A stretch of 64,000 nt of DNA from JBCCEJ01 sp039030335 (GTDB taxonomy: Bacteria; Pseudomonadota; Gammaproteobacteria; HK1): assembly GCA_039030335.1 (NCBI GenBank), contig JBCCEJ010000013.1:1-64000 (forward strand). Reading direction: 5' to 3'. A model generated the notes under the pieces. It made no database searches. It was not told the origin of the DNA and worked only from the letters and a program-made list of their open reading frames with translations. Shown here one piece after another: positions 34,394-43,459 of this stretch. A program made the translations under genes and the position numbers. The first letter of the stretch is position 1, and every line of letters starts with the position of its first letter.

Positions 34394-35737
34394 ATGACCG
34401 ACCCAGCGACGTTGCAAGCACTTCGAACGGCGGCCACCGAAGCGGCAGTGCACACCATCGAAATCGGCACACCCGACACTCAGGGCCACCTGCGTGGAAA
34501 GCGCGTCCCCGTAGTTCGCTTTTTCGAAACCGTGGCCACCTCTGGCGTCAATGTCGCAGACGCGATCTTCGTGTTCGATATGCAAAACGACCTGCCGGAT
34601 AACGCGTTCATCAACATGGACAGCGGGTATCTCGACTGCTGTCTGATGCCGCGCCTCGAAACCGCCCGGTTCCTCGGTCACCGACCAGGCTACGGGTTAC
34701 TGTTTGCCGACGCACTGACGCCGGCTGGAGAACTGCATCCCCTCGCGCCGAGAACGGTGCTGCGGCGCCAGATAGAACGCTGCAATGCGCTTGGAATGGA
34801 TCCGGTGGTCGCCACGGAACTCGAGTTCTTCCTATGCACGCCTGACTGGCAGCCCGTACAGAACCATATCCAGTACAGTTCTCTGACAGACGCCATGAAC
34901 ATAGAAACGGTGCTCGCGGAAATGCGCCAGGCACTCGCGGCGGCCGGCATCGAAGTCGAGTCATCCAACGCGGAATACGGTCCGGGTCAGTTCGAGATCA
35001 ACACCGGTCACGCCGACGCGATGACGGCGGCCGACAACACGGTTTTGTTCAAGAGCATCGTCAAACAGGTCGCGGTGCAGCACGGGCTTCGAGCGACGTT
35101 CATGCCGAAACCGTGGGCGGAACAGTCCGGCAATGGCATGCACGTCCACACGAGTCTCGTGCGCGATGGTGTGAACCTGTTCGCAGATGCCGGACACGAG
35201 CCGAACGCCACGATGCGCCACTGGCTAGGTGGCCTGTTGGAGCATGCAGCGGCGCTCAGTCTGCTCGGCATGCCGAACGGCAACGCGCCCAAGCGCATCG
35301 CGCCCTACACATTCGCTCCTACGCACATCTGTTGGGGGCTCGACAACCGCACCGTGCTGGCACGTTGCATGGTAGAGCCACAGGCTGCGTCGAACCGCGT
35401 CGAATTCCGCTCAGCGGGGGCTGATGCCAATCCGCACCTGATGATCGCGGGCCTGCTGGCAGCCGGCGCGGACGGGGTAGAACGGGGCGTCGAGCCAATA
35501 CCCATGAGTGCGGGCGATATGTATACAAACCCTGGTGCTCATACCCCGATCCCAACGACCCTTGGCGACACCATCGCCGCGTTCGAAGGGAGTGCCCTCG
35601 CGGATTTGATGGGCGAGATGTTCTCACAGAGCTTCGTCAGCATTGCCAACGGGGAGCTGGCGCTGGCCGCGGAACACGCGCCCGAAGCTGACGCCGTTAA
35701 CGACTGGGAGCGGGCGCGTTTCCTCGAGCATTGCTGA
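34394..35737 (+). CDS. Glutamine synthetase-like gamma-glutamyl ligase (type III-like/PuuA-like group)
   Basis: A 447-residue member of the glutamine synthetase superfamily. Metal and ATP site residues are in VATELEFFL, NAEYGPGQFEIN, GNGMHVHTSL and the EFRSAGADANPHL segment near the C-terminus. The short N-terminal beta-grasp region and the lack of the adenylylation Tyr loop differ from the housekeeping GlnA, so it more likely joins glutamate to an amine (polyamine or similar) in a catabolic route. The start at 34394 is an ATG with only a weak ribosome site. The two genes after it and the TauD gene before it suggest an amino-compound pathway. Confidence 0.88.
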   Translation: MTDPATLQALRTAATEAAVHTIEIGTPDTQGHLRGKRVPVVRFFETVATSGVNVADAIFVFDMQNDLPDNAFINMDSGYLDCCLMPRLETARFLGHRPGYGLLFADALTPAGELHPLAPRTVLRRQIERCNALGMDPVVATELEFFLCTPDWQPVQNHIQYSSLTDAMNIETVLAEMRQALAAAGIEVESSNAEYGPGQFEINTGHADAMTAADNTVLFKSIVKQVAVQHGLRATFMPKPWAEQSGNGMHVHTSLVRDGVNLFADAGHEPNATMRHWLGGLLEHAAALSLLGMPNGNAPKRIAPYTFAPTHICWGLDNRTVLARCMVEPQAASNRVEFRSAGADANPHLMIAGLLAAGADGVERGVEPIPMSAGDMYTNPGAHTPIPTTLGDTIAAFEGSALADLMGEMFSQSFVSIANGELALAAEHAPEADAVNDWERARFLEHC

Positions 35738-35854
35738 GTCAGTCTGCCCGCGTGTCGGGCAGCGCGGTCGCGGCAACCCGCGCCGCCGGAATGCGGTGTC
35801 GCAATGTCGGGTGCTACACAGTCAGCATGGCGAAGCGGACGGCGGGAGCATTCG

Positions 35855-36256
35855 TTGATTTCCGATTCCCGGTCTGCGCGGATCGCCGCCATTGAGGCGT
35901 CGCGCTATCTCAGCCTGACTACCTTCCGCCGCACGGGGGCAGCTGTGCCGACCCCAGTCTGGTTTGCGCGCTTGCACGACGGTTGGTTCGCGTTCAGCGC
36001 TGGCACGGCTGGCAAGATCAAACGCCTTCGGCATACGTCCCGGGTGCTCGTGGCGCCCTGCAGCGCCCGTGGCCGAATCTACGGTGAAACGGTGGAAACT
36101 CGCGCCGAACTCATCGACGACACCGCAGCCGCTGAGCTGGCCTACGCCGCCCTGAGAGCCCGATATGGATGGCAGATGACTCTGCTCGACTGGCTCTCCT
36201 CGCTGAGCGGCAGGCGCGCTGAGCGTCAGGTCATCAAGATTGTCCTGCCAGACTGA
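35855..36256 (+). CDS. PPOX-fold (pyridoxamine-phosphate-oxidase-like) F420/FMN-binding protein
   Basis: A 133-residue split-barrel protein of the group annotated as PPOX-class F420- or heme-related flavoproteins. Its signature is RYLSLTTFRRTGAAVPTPVW near the N-terminus, followed by FSAGTAGKIKRLRHTSRVLVAPC. The TTG at 35855 is preferred as start because GGGAG lies six bases upstream; an ATG at 35804 would add 17 unsupported residues. The gene lies between the glutamine-synthetase-like gene and the SHMT gene, with a 15-base gap to the latter, so it is probably co-transcribed. The cofactor (FMN or F420) cannot be told from sequence alone. Confidence 0.8.
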   Translation: MISDSRSARIAAIEASRYLSLTTFRRTGAAVPTPVWFARLHDGWFAFSAGTAGKIKRLRHTSRVLVAPCSARGRIYGETVETRAELIDDTAAAELAYAALRARYGWQMTLLDWLSSLSGRRAERQVIKIVLPD

Positions 36257-36271
36257 ATGCGGGAGTAACGC

Positions 36272-37540
36272 ATGTCGCCCGACCCACAATTCTTCGCAAG
36301 AGCGCTGGCCGATTCGGATCCAGCCGTCGCGGCGGCACTGGCCGGAGAAACCGTGCGCCAGCGCGACCGCATCGAACTGATCGCGTCGGAAAACATCGTG
36401 AGCCGCGCCGTGCTCGACGCGCTCGGCCATCCGATCGTCAACAAAACGCTGGAAGGCTATCCCGGCCGGCGGTTCCATGGCGGTGGCGAATGGGTCGATG
36501 TCATCGAGCGCACCGCGATGGAACGCGCATGTGAACTGTTCGACTGCGCGCACGCCAACGTCCAGCCGCACTCCGGAACGCAGGCGAATCAGGCCGTGTT
36601 CTTCGCGACGCTGAGCCCCGGCGACACCGTCTTGAGCATGGACCTTGCCGCTGGTGGCCACTTGAGCCACGGCTCGAAAGCCAATCAATCAGGGCGCTGG
36701 TTCAACGTCCATCACTATGGCGTCGCGGCCGAGTCCGGCCAGATCGACTATGGCGAGGCGGCCCGCGTGGCCGCCCAAACAAAGCCCAAACTACTGGTGG
36801 CCGGCGGCTCCGCCTATCCGCGCCAGATCGACTTCGCGCGTCTCGCTGGCATCGCCCGGGACGCTGGCGCGTTGTTCCTGGTCGACATGGCCCACATCGC
36901 CGGCCTCGTGGCCGGCGGCGCCCACCCATCGCCGATCCCGCACGCCGACATCGTGACCTGCACGACCACCAAGACACTGCGCGGCCCGCGGGGCGGGCTC
37001 ATCCTCAGTCGCGACGCCAGTTGGCAAAAGCGCTTCGAAAGCGCCATTTTTCCAGGGGTTCAGGGCAGTTTGCACACACAGATACTGGCCACGAAAGCAG
37101 TCTGCCCCGGCGAGGCCTTGCAGCCATCTTTCAAGATTTACGCTGAGCAGGTCGTAGCGAATGCCAGGACGCTTGGAGAAGTGCTACGCCAGTGCGGTAT
37201 CGACCTGGTAAGCGGCGGCACGGATACCCATCTGCTGTTGCTGAACCTCGCCAGCACGGGCCTGTCCGGAGCACTCGGCGAACAACGACTCGCGGACGGT
37301 CACATCACTTCAAACAAGAATCCGGTTCCGTTCGACGCCACCCGTCCCACCGAATGGCGCGGCCTGCGCCTTGGCGTATCCGCGGTCACGACGCGCGGCA
37401 TGACCGAAAGTGACATGGCGTCACTCGGCTCGGTAGTGGCGGATTTGCTACTTGCACCACAAGACACGTTGTCGGGCGCAGTCACCAAGGCGAAGACCCG
37501 TGTCGCGGCGCTATGCGAAGCTCATCCGGTCTACCCCTAG
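36272..37540 (+). CDS. glyA: Serine hydroxymethyltransferase
   Basis: A 422-residue PLP enzyme that interconverts serine and glycine with tetrahydrofolate. Seen are RIELIASENIVS near residue 30, the YPGRRFHGGGEWVD segment, VQPHSGTQANQAVF, VDMAHIAGLVAGG, and the PLP lysine in TCTTTKTLRGPRGG (Lys in TTTKT). Start ATG 36272 follows GGGAG. The GGGEWVD where most have YGGCEYVD, and its place in an accessory block, suggest a second copy used for catabolism of N-methylglycines rather than the housekeeping gene. That is inference; the rest of the genome would need to be seen. Confidence 0.92.
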   Translation: MSPDPQFFARALADSDPAVAAALAGETVRQRDRIELIASENIVSRAVLDALGHPIVNKTLEGYPGRRFHGGGEWVDVIERTAMERACELFDCAHANVQPHSGTQANQAVFFATLSPGDTVLSMDLAAGGHLSHGSKANQSGRWFNVHHYGVAAESGQIDYGEAARVAAQTKPKLLVAGGSAYPRQIDFARLAGIARDAGALFLVDMAHIAGLVAGGAHPSPIPHADIVTCTTTKTLRGPRGGLILSRDASWQKRFESAIFPGVQGSLHTQILATKAVCPGEALQPSFKIYAEQVVANARTLGEVLRQCGIDLVSGGTDTHLLLLNLASTGLSGALGEQRLADGHITSNKNPVPFDATRPTEWRGLRLGVSAVTTRGMTESDMASLGSVVADLLLAPQDTLSGAVTKAKTRVAALCEAHPVYP

Positions 37541-37988
37541 TTCCAGGCTCGCGCGGCCGCCGTGACAGCCACGAATTGCCACCGCGCTGGAGTGACGCCC
37601 GCACCTGTAGTATCTGCAATGATCGGGCTCGGCCCAGTAGGCACATTTTCCGATGCCATCGTCAGGAGTACAATCACATCGGAAACGTGGCAAGTTTATG
37701 AATTTTCTTTGCAATTTGCCGCGAACCACCTCAGCGCAACCGGATCGGAGCTGTGGCACATGAAGTTGATGGAGCGACGATGTCCCAGCGGTCCAGGCCA
37801 TTGAAACCAATCGACAAGACTGTCGATTCGGGTGCGCGACGCGCTCTCGGGTCTACGTCTCGACCCGCCGCCCGCCTACCACGCCCGACCGGACGTCCAG
37901 ACATCGACGACCGCAAGTGTGGCACGGCGTCCGGACGCAAAGCCCGCGCTCGGGCTGAGCAAATAGTTGAATCCATGCGGGGCTCCGA
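37541..37988. other. Intergenic stretch upstream of prsT
   Basis: About 450 bases with no secure gene. A 79-codon frame (37753-37992) ends in an ATGA overlap with prsT but starts without a ribosome site and has no recognisable features. The middle part (37680-37730) is AT-rich and may hold the prsT promoter. TGGCAC-like halves at 37755 and 37920 lack a matching -12 half, so no sigma-54 promoter is called here. Confidence 0.35.
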
Positions 37989-40775
37989 ATGAAAACCAAA
38001 GCTCTATCTGGCAGCGGCACGGGCCGCGCAATGTTGGTGGCCGCCGCATTGGCGCTGCTGTTGGCCGGCTGCGGGGGCGACGAGCAGGCCGTGTCCATCG
38101 AGGACGCATCGAAGGACATTGCTGAAGGACGGCACGTCGCCGCGACATTGCGACTGAAAGATATTCTCAGCCGGACGCCCGACAGCGCGGCCGCACGGGA
38201 ACTGTTGGGCGACACCTATCTGGCGCTCGGCGACGCCGCGGCAGCCGAAGGCGAGTACCAGCGCATACTGGAGCGGGACCAAAACCCGAACCTGCGCGCT
38301 AAGTGGCTCCGCTCACTTCTCGACGGGCGGAAGTATAAAGAAGTCCTGAGATGGCTCGACGGCAACACCGAGGTGGACCTCGGCATACACGGGAGTGTGT
38401 TGCGGGCGGCGGCCTCCTACGCCGCCACCGGTAATGGCGAAGAGCCGATCAAGCTCGTCGAGGCGGTGTTGGCCGATGGCGGCGCGGATGCCAGGGCAAG
38501 GCGCGAGGCGCTGAATCTCAAGATCATCATCCTCACCCAGCGCGACCATCGTGGCCTGCGCGAGACCGCCGATCTCGCGATCAAGGAGTCGCCACAACAC
38601 TTCAGCACGGTACTCGCCGCAGCGGGCGCCTACCTGGAACTCCGCGACGCGGCGAAATCCAAGGAAATGTTTGAGAGGGCGGCGCAACTGGTCCCAGAAA
38701 ACCCCTTTGCGCGGCTTGGCATCTCACTCTCTTCAATTCGCCTCGAAGATCCGAAGGCGGCACGCTCGCAGGTCGAATTCCTGAATGCCACCTTGCACAC
38801 AACGGCGGTGCCCGACCTGGTCCAGGCTCAGATTTTCTGGCTGGAGCAGGATCTGGAGCAGGCGGAATTCTACGCACGAAGATTCCTCTCAAAGTTACCC
38901 GACTCTCCAGCAGGCCTGCGGCTGCTCGGATACATTACTTCCGCCCGCGAACTGGACCTGCAGGCCAAGGAGAACTTCGAGACCTATCTGAGCCTCATGC
39001 CATGGGACGACACGGCGAGGATCCGGCTCGCGTCCACGCTCGGCAAACTGGGCTCAGTAGCGGAGAGCGTTCAGGTGCTGGTAGAAGGCGCGGCACTAGC
39101 GAGCGCGAGCGCGGCGCTCCTACAGGCGACCGGGCTCGCGTTGGTGAGAAGCGGACGTCAATCGGAAGGCATGGAGATGCTACTTCGCGCGCGTGAGGCT
39201 GACCCCGAAAACGCTGACCTTCGCTTGCATGTCGCGTCGGCACACCTGCAGCTCGGAGAGTTTGAGGCGGTACAGGATGAACTCTCGAACTTTGCCGGCG
39301 AGGGGAATACGGCCCTCGGCGCCAAGCTCATCGAAGGATATATGCTACAGGCGACAAAACAGCTCGAGGCGGCCGAAAAACTGGCCGCCGGTCTGATCGC
39401 AGAGTTTCCGACCGCACCACAAGCCTATATTTACGCGGGATCGCTCGCAGTAGTCGATGAGAAGCGCCTCGACGAAGCGCTGGCGCAGTTCAACAAGTCG
39501 GTCGAGCTGCTGGAAACACCCCGCGCATACACGTTGATCGGGACGACCCATCTGAAGCAACGCGCCCCCGACAAAGCCAAAACCGCATACGAGCGAGCGC
39601 TCGAGATCGATGACGCTCATGTGCCGGCCCTGGAAGGCATGTCAATCGTCGCGAAAGCCTTCCGCAACAACGATGCGGCCCGCGCTTTCCTGCAAAAGGC
39701 GGTCCGGCTCGACCCGGGTCGTATCGGCACGCGCCGCAAACTGGTCGACCTGTTGCTGCGCACCAACGATGCCCGCTCCGCGCTGCCTCACGCGCACGAT
39801 CTGGTTGAGCTGAATCCCTCGACGACCAACCGGGTTTTGCTCGGCCGCGCGCAAGCCATGGCGGGGCGCACCGACACCGCATTGCTGACGTTCTCGGAGT
39901 TGACCCAGGAATTTCCGAACGAAGGGGAGCCCTGGTACTACCTCGCCAGAGCCCGGGAGAGCGCCGGTGACGACATCGGCGCCGCTCGGGCATGGCAGGA
40001 ATCGTTAACCCATCTACCGAACCGTCTGGAGAGCCGCTTCCGTTACGTGACCACGCTCGCGAGAATCGGCGATTTCGTAGAGGCAAAGGCTCAGGCGAAG
40101 CTGCTGGAAACACGTGTTCCGGACAACCCGAATACCTGGCTCGTGTCCGGCGAGCTCTACAACCAGACGGAGGACTTTGAAACAGCGCTCCAGAAATTCC
40201 AGAAATCGTTCGAGCTGCGAAAATCACCTCAGGCGGCGATCAAAGTCGCTGGTGCGCTGGCTCGCCTGGATCGGCTCGGTGAGGGTCTCGAACTCCTTCG
40301 CGCGTACATCGACGAAGCGCCGGATTCGTTCGATGCACGTATGGTCTACGCGACGACGCTCGCTAATCACGGCAAGGTCGAGGAGGCCCACGAAGTCTTC
40401 CAGGCCATGTCGAAGCAATTCCGCAATCATGTCGTGCTGAACGGTCTCGCCTACACGGCGATTCAGCTGGGCAAATCTGTGGAAGCTGTCGAATATGCGC
40501 GCCGCGCCCGTGACTTGAGCCCGGGCGATCCGTCCGTGCTCGACACGCTTGGATGGGCGCTAGTCGCCACAGGGCAGCCTGCATTGGCGGTCGGTCATCT
40601 GGAACGTGCGGTGCAGAGTCAGCCGGAGAACGGCACTTTCCTGTTCCATCTCGCCAACGCACTCCTGAAGAGCGGCGAACTGGAAGCCGGCAAGAAAGCG
40701 TTGCAACGCGCGGTCGCGTCCAAGCGGGCGTTTCCCGAGCGCGAACGCGCCAAACTGATGCTGGACGCGCAATAG
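37989..40775 (+). CDS. prsT: PrsT, PEP-CTERM/exosortase system TPR lipoprotein
   Basis: A 928-residue protein with a lipoprotein signal (lipobox LLAGC, Cys28) followed almost entirely by tetratricopeptide-type helical repeats; examples are SAAARELLGDTYLALGDAAA, PDKAKTAYERALEIDDAHVP and PSVLDTLGWALVATGQPALA, spread from about residue 60 to the C-terminus. The length and layout match PrsT, a TPR lipoprotein encoded with the PEP-CTERM sorting and exopolysaccharide genes in many proteobacteria. It should sit at the outer membrane and scaffold polysaccharide or sorted proteins. The exosortase (EpsH), PrsK and PrsR are not in this window. The PEP-CTERM gene at 42-43.1 kb faces it tail to tail. Confidence 0.88.
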   Translation: MKTKALSGSGTGRAMLVAAALALLLAGCGGDEQAVSIEDASKDIAEGRHVAATLRLKDILSRTPDSAAARELLGDTYLALGDAAAAEGEYQRILERDQNPNLRAKWLRSLLDGRKYKEVLRWLDGNTEVDLGIHGSVLRAAASYAATGNGEEPIKLVEAVLADGGADARARREALNLKIIILTQRDHRGLRETADLAIKESPQHFSTVLAAAGAYLELRDAAKSKEMFERAAQLVPENPFARLGISLSSIRLEDPKAARSQVEFLNATLHTTAVPDLVQAQIFWLEQDLEQAEFYARRFLSKLPDSPAGLRLLGYITSARELDLQAKENFETYLSLMPWDDTARIRLASTLGKLGSVAESVQVLVEGAALASASAALLQATGLALVRSGRQSEGMEMLLRAREADPENADLRLHVASAHLQLGEFEAVQDELSNFAGEGNTALGAKLIEGYMLQATKQLEAAEKLAAGLIAEFPTAPQAYIYAGSLAVVDEKRLDEALAQFNKSVELLETPRAYTLIGTTHLKQRAPDKAKTAYERALEIDDAHVPALEGMSIVAKAFRNNDAARAFLQKAVRLDPGRIGTRRKLVDLLLRTNDARSALPHAHDLVELNPSTTNRVLLGRAQAMAGRTDTALLTFSELTQEFPNEGEPWYYLARARESAGDDIGAARAWQESLTHLPNRLESRFRYVTTLARIGDFVEAKAQAKLLETRVPDNPNTWLVSGELYNQTEDFETALQKFQKSFELRKSPQAAIKVAGALARLDRLGEGLELLRAYIDEAPDSFDARMVYATTLANHGKVEEAHEVFQAMSKQFRNHVVLNGLAYTAIQLGKSVEAVEYARRARDLSPGDPSVLDTLGWALVATGQPALAVGHLERAVQSQPENGTFLFHLANALLKSGELEAGKKALQRAVASKRAFPERERAKLMLDAQ

Positions 40776-41903
40776 CCAGGCAGTTTTCGAGACCCAACGC
40801 GCGTCCAGACCAGCTAGATTCGAAACCAGAGGGCGCCGACGTCGGCGGACGACAGTTGGACCGGATGCGACGCCCCAGTCCAGCGACCTGGCGCAAAAAA
40901 GGGCGCCAATCGACGCAAGCCGGCTGCCGTTCAGCCCGACGCCGACGGATGGATGCTCCCCGCTAAGCTGCCGTCAGACCTTGCGCCGCAGAACCTCGCA
41001 CGGAAGAGCCCGACACTAACCGGTGAGATCCACACGTGGCGCCCCCTAGAACCCGAAGACAGAGCGAAATAGCCTCTCGCCTGGCCAAGCGGCGCGCGAT
41101 GCGGAAGGCAATTCGCAAACCCAGGTATCTGAGGCCGCACACCTGATTTCACCCCGATTCAGCCAGCAAGCACATGGTGCCACCAAAACGGGAGGCGATG
41201 ACCTGAGGCCTGAGGACCGTGCGCGTGTGCACCGGGAGCCAAAGGACTGCGAAGCCCGGGAACCGGAAAGCCAAGGACGCGACACTTGCGGATGGAAAGC
41301 CCGGACAGAGCTCACCGTCGCGCGTCAAGCCATCGAACGAAGAGAAAGCTGACCAGAAAAGCACGAGTCCGGCTCCATGGGATTCAATTCCCAAATCCAC
41401 CTGCCTCGATCTGCGGGCCAGTTCGCGAGGCGCGCAGCGGTCGCAACCGAGTTAATCCTAAGCGAGTACGGACCACCTATTCCTGACGCATGGCCTGACG
41501 CATAGAAACGTTGTCAGGGCGAATTCCAGCGGGCATGGCGCGTTGATCGCAGTTCAGACGCACCTCGATCACAAGCCTGAGCCCCATAAGGCAAGTCGGT
41601 CCGATCGCACGGCATGAAGACTGCTCTACGAGCGATGTCAGTGGCTGGCCAGGGAACCATCCACAACTAGCGTAAAGCCACCTGGCGTGGCGTGCGTTTT
41701 GCGGCCCAATCCGCCGCCCGAAACGTCTGGCACGATCTCCTACTGCTTCGCTCTGCAGTCCGTCGGTTCCGGTTAGTCCATGCACGGCGTTCCGCGTCCG
41801 CGCCTGCCCGCCATGCGGCCTGCTGCGCCGGGCACCGCGACCTACGCACCTACGTACTCCCGCCGAGGACGGAGCGCAAGCTCCCCACTCGCAATCAACG
41901 CAC
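40776..41903. other. Gene-poor stretch between prsT and a PEP-CTERM gene
   Basis: More than 1.1 kb without a credible gene. Open frames here are short, lack ribosome sites and have no recognisable motifs. A 14-base perfect palindrome lies at 40834-40847, shortly after prsT, and a 16-base inverted repeat (5-bp arms, TGGGA/TCCCA) near 41376-41391. Near-duplicates of TGACGCAT occur around 41484-41503. The region could be a decayed insertion or gene remnant; no terminal repeats or transposase fragment are certain. Confidence 0.4.
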
Positions 41904-41932
41904 AAAAAAACCCGCTGTCTCGCGACAGCGGG
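41904..41932 (-). terminator. Rho-independent terminator of the leftward PEP-CTERM gene
   Basis: Read on the minus strand, a perfect nine-pair stem (41932-41924 with 41919-41911, loop of four) is followed at once by seven T (41910-41904). It lies about 70 bases after the stop of the PEP-CTERM gene and is the clearest intrinsic terminator in the window. Confidence 0.92.
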
Positions 41933-41999
41933 CTTCCGGTTTCTTTGAAGTCTGCCAGCTTCGCGGCTGCCAGACTTCTCAGTCAATGCTACCCGAGAT

Positions 42000-43079
42000 T
42001 CAGGCGGCGCGGGACTTGCGGCGACGCGCAGCGGCGCCAGCAGCGAAGAGACCCAGGCCAAGCACTGCCAGCGTCGAAGGCTCGGTGGAAACCGTCCGTG
42101 CGGTAGCCACCGTGCTTATCTGGAACGACAGGTTGTAAATCGTATCCGCTTGGAAGATGTCACCTGACCAGAAGTCGAAAGCCGAGGCGGTGGACGTGCA
42201 ACCTGCAGCCGGCGGCGGAGCCGGGATGCTGCCACCAGCATGTTGGCAGTTGTAGATCGGACCATCACCAGGCGTTGCCGGGGCCGGCGCCGTGGACGAC
42301 GGGAACGGCTCTGTACCCGAGACCGGTGAACCAGGCCACGTGAACGTCTCAGCAGACGCATTGCCAATTGGCGTTGCCTGAATCGTAAACGTGGTTGACG
42401 CTGTCGCAGTATCCGCGCCCGGGCCCAGCGCCCGCATGAAGGTGGTCAGCAGCGCATCATACTGAATGTTCAGCGCCCAGTTGGAATTCACGCCTTCTTC
42501 AACTAAACCGCCGTTCGCCGGGGTTTCAAACTCGAAATCCCACCGCATTACGCTACCTGAGGTGTTGGTGCGTGAACGGCCCGTGCCGAACGACTGCGCT
42601 TCCGATACAGACTCGAAGGACACGCCGGCACCGCCGAGCCCAGTGCTGTTGAAGCGCGCGTCCGAGCGGGCGAAGGCACCTTCACCGATGTCAGGGGTGA
42701 AGACGTCGGCAGTAGCCGGCCCGAAAGCGTTTTCCGGCGGGCATGAGAATGTGCCGCCGTCAGTCACACAGGACTGGTCGACGTCGTTGTTCGCGCCGGT
42801 CGCATCGTGGTCGTCATCCTGGTCCGTGATGGCCGTACCTTCAATGTCAGCATCAGTGAACGATTCAAAGGTGAAGCCAGTACGCACCGTCGTGAACACT
42901 TCGTTGATGGACTGTCCGGACGTGGAACTAGAACCTTCATCTGGAACCAGGAACACCTTGAGGTTGTTCACCGAGAGCAGGGAGAAGGCGTACGCCAAAT
43001 CAGCGTGGGCAGACTGAGCCGTTCCGAGGGCCAGTGCACCGCTGATCGAAGCTGCGATAAGCGATTTGCGAAGTTGCAT
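42000..43079 (-). CDS. PEP-CTERM sorting-domain surface protein
   Basis: A 359-residue secreted protein. The signal peptide (RKSLIAASISGALALGTAQSAHA) is followed by a Ser/Thr/Gly/Asp-rich beta-type body with four Cys, among them two in VDQSCVTDGGTFSCPPE. The C-terminus is a classical PEP-CTERM unit: TEPSTLAVLGLGLFAAGAA then RRRKSRAA. Exosortase is expected to cut at this signal during export with exopolysaccharide. The second Met (43079) is taken as start because AGAGG is nine bases upstream of it and would overlap the first ATG at 43088. A consensus sigma-54 promoter and a strong terminator flank it, so it is a one-gene unit. Confidence 0.88.
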   Translation of the reverse strand: MQLRKSLIAASISGALALGTAQSAHADLAYAFSLLSVNNLKVFLVPDEGSSSTSGQSINEVFTTVRTGFTFESFTDADIEGTAITDQDDDHDATGANNDVDQSCVTDGGTFSCPPENAFGPATADVFTPDIGEGAFARSDARFNSTGLGGAGVSFESVSEAQSFGTGRSRTNTSGSVMRWDFEFETPANGGLVEEGVNSNWALNIQYDALLTTFMRALGPGADTATASTTFTIQATPIGNASAETFTWPGSPVSGTEPFPSSTAPAPATPGDGPIYNCQHAGGSIPAPPPAAGCTSTASAFDFWSGDIFQADTIYNLSFQISTVATARTVSTEPSTLAVLGLGLFAAGAAARRRKSRAA

Positions 43080-43153
43080 TTTTGTCATCCTCTAATTCGA
43101 GAAGGCCAGTCTGGCCGCGATTCCGCGGTCATTTCATTTGTCGACCAACATGA

Positions 43154-43170
43154 TGCAACCGTTGTGCCAA
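43154..43170 (-). promoter_or_regulatory. Consensus sigma-54 (RpoN) promoter of the PEP-CTERM gene
   Basis: Read leftward, TTGGCAC-N5-TTGCA is a full match to the -24/-12 consensus. The GG (complement of 43167-43168) and GC (complement of 43155-43156) are exactly ten bases apart. The start of transcription would be near 43143, giving a leader of about 65 nt before ATG 43079. RpoN with the PrsR activator is the known regulator of PEP-CTERM genes in bacteria having this system. Confidence 0.85.
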
Positions 43171-43296
43171 CTTTTATTTGATCGCTAAAGATCAAGGGGT
43201 TAGGCGATCTCGTCCAACGCTCCAACTATCCCAAAAGCAGGATCTGTAAAGTTTTCCGACAGGTAGGAGCCAACCATTCGCACATCCTTTGACGGG

Positions 43297-43313
43297 GTTC
43301 ACAACCTGTGAAC
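43297..43313. promoter_or_regulatory. Perfect dyad, possible activator site upstream of the sigma-54 promoter
   Basis: GTTCACA-N3-TGTGAAC is a perfect seven-base inverted repeat centred about 140 bases upstream of the sigma-54 site, a usual distance for a sigma-54 enhancer-binding protein. A second perfect dyad, TTTACG-N4-CGTAAA, lies at 43347-43362. The stretch 43171-43459 holds no gene. Whether PrsR binds either is unknown. Confidence 0.45.
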
Positions 43314-43459
43314 TGGCAACAAACATAATTGCATTAAAAACAATGGTTTACGCGAACGTAAAACATTCCGACAGCAAACTGATTTTTCATTTCTGGCGGT
43401 AGCGCGAAGCGCAGGGCAGCACCGGTGATGGCGTGAGATGTCCACGATAGGCAGGGGGG

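Noticed and set aside
37920..37926. TGGCACG half-site upstream of prsT
   Set aside because: No TTGC at the required distance.
37753..37992. 79-codon frame overlapping the prsT start
   Set aside because: No ribosome site and no protein-like features; the ATGA overlap is probably chance.
40834..40847. Palindrome after prsT as a terminator
   Set aside because: No T run follows and it has no loop, so it is at most a weak hairpin.
41376..41391. T-arm-like inverted repeat suggestive of a tRNA
   Set aside because: The loop is six bases and no matching acceptor, D or anticodon arms are found.
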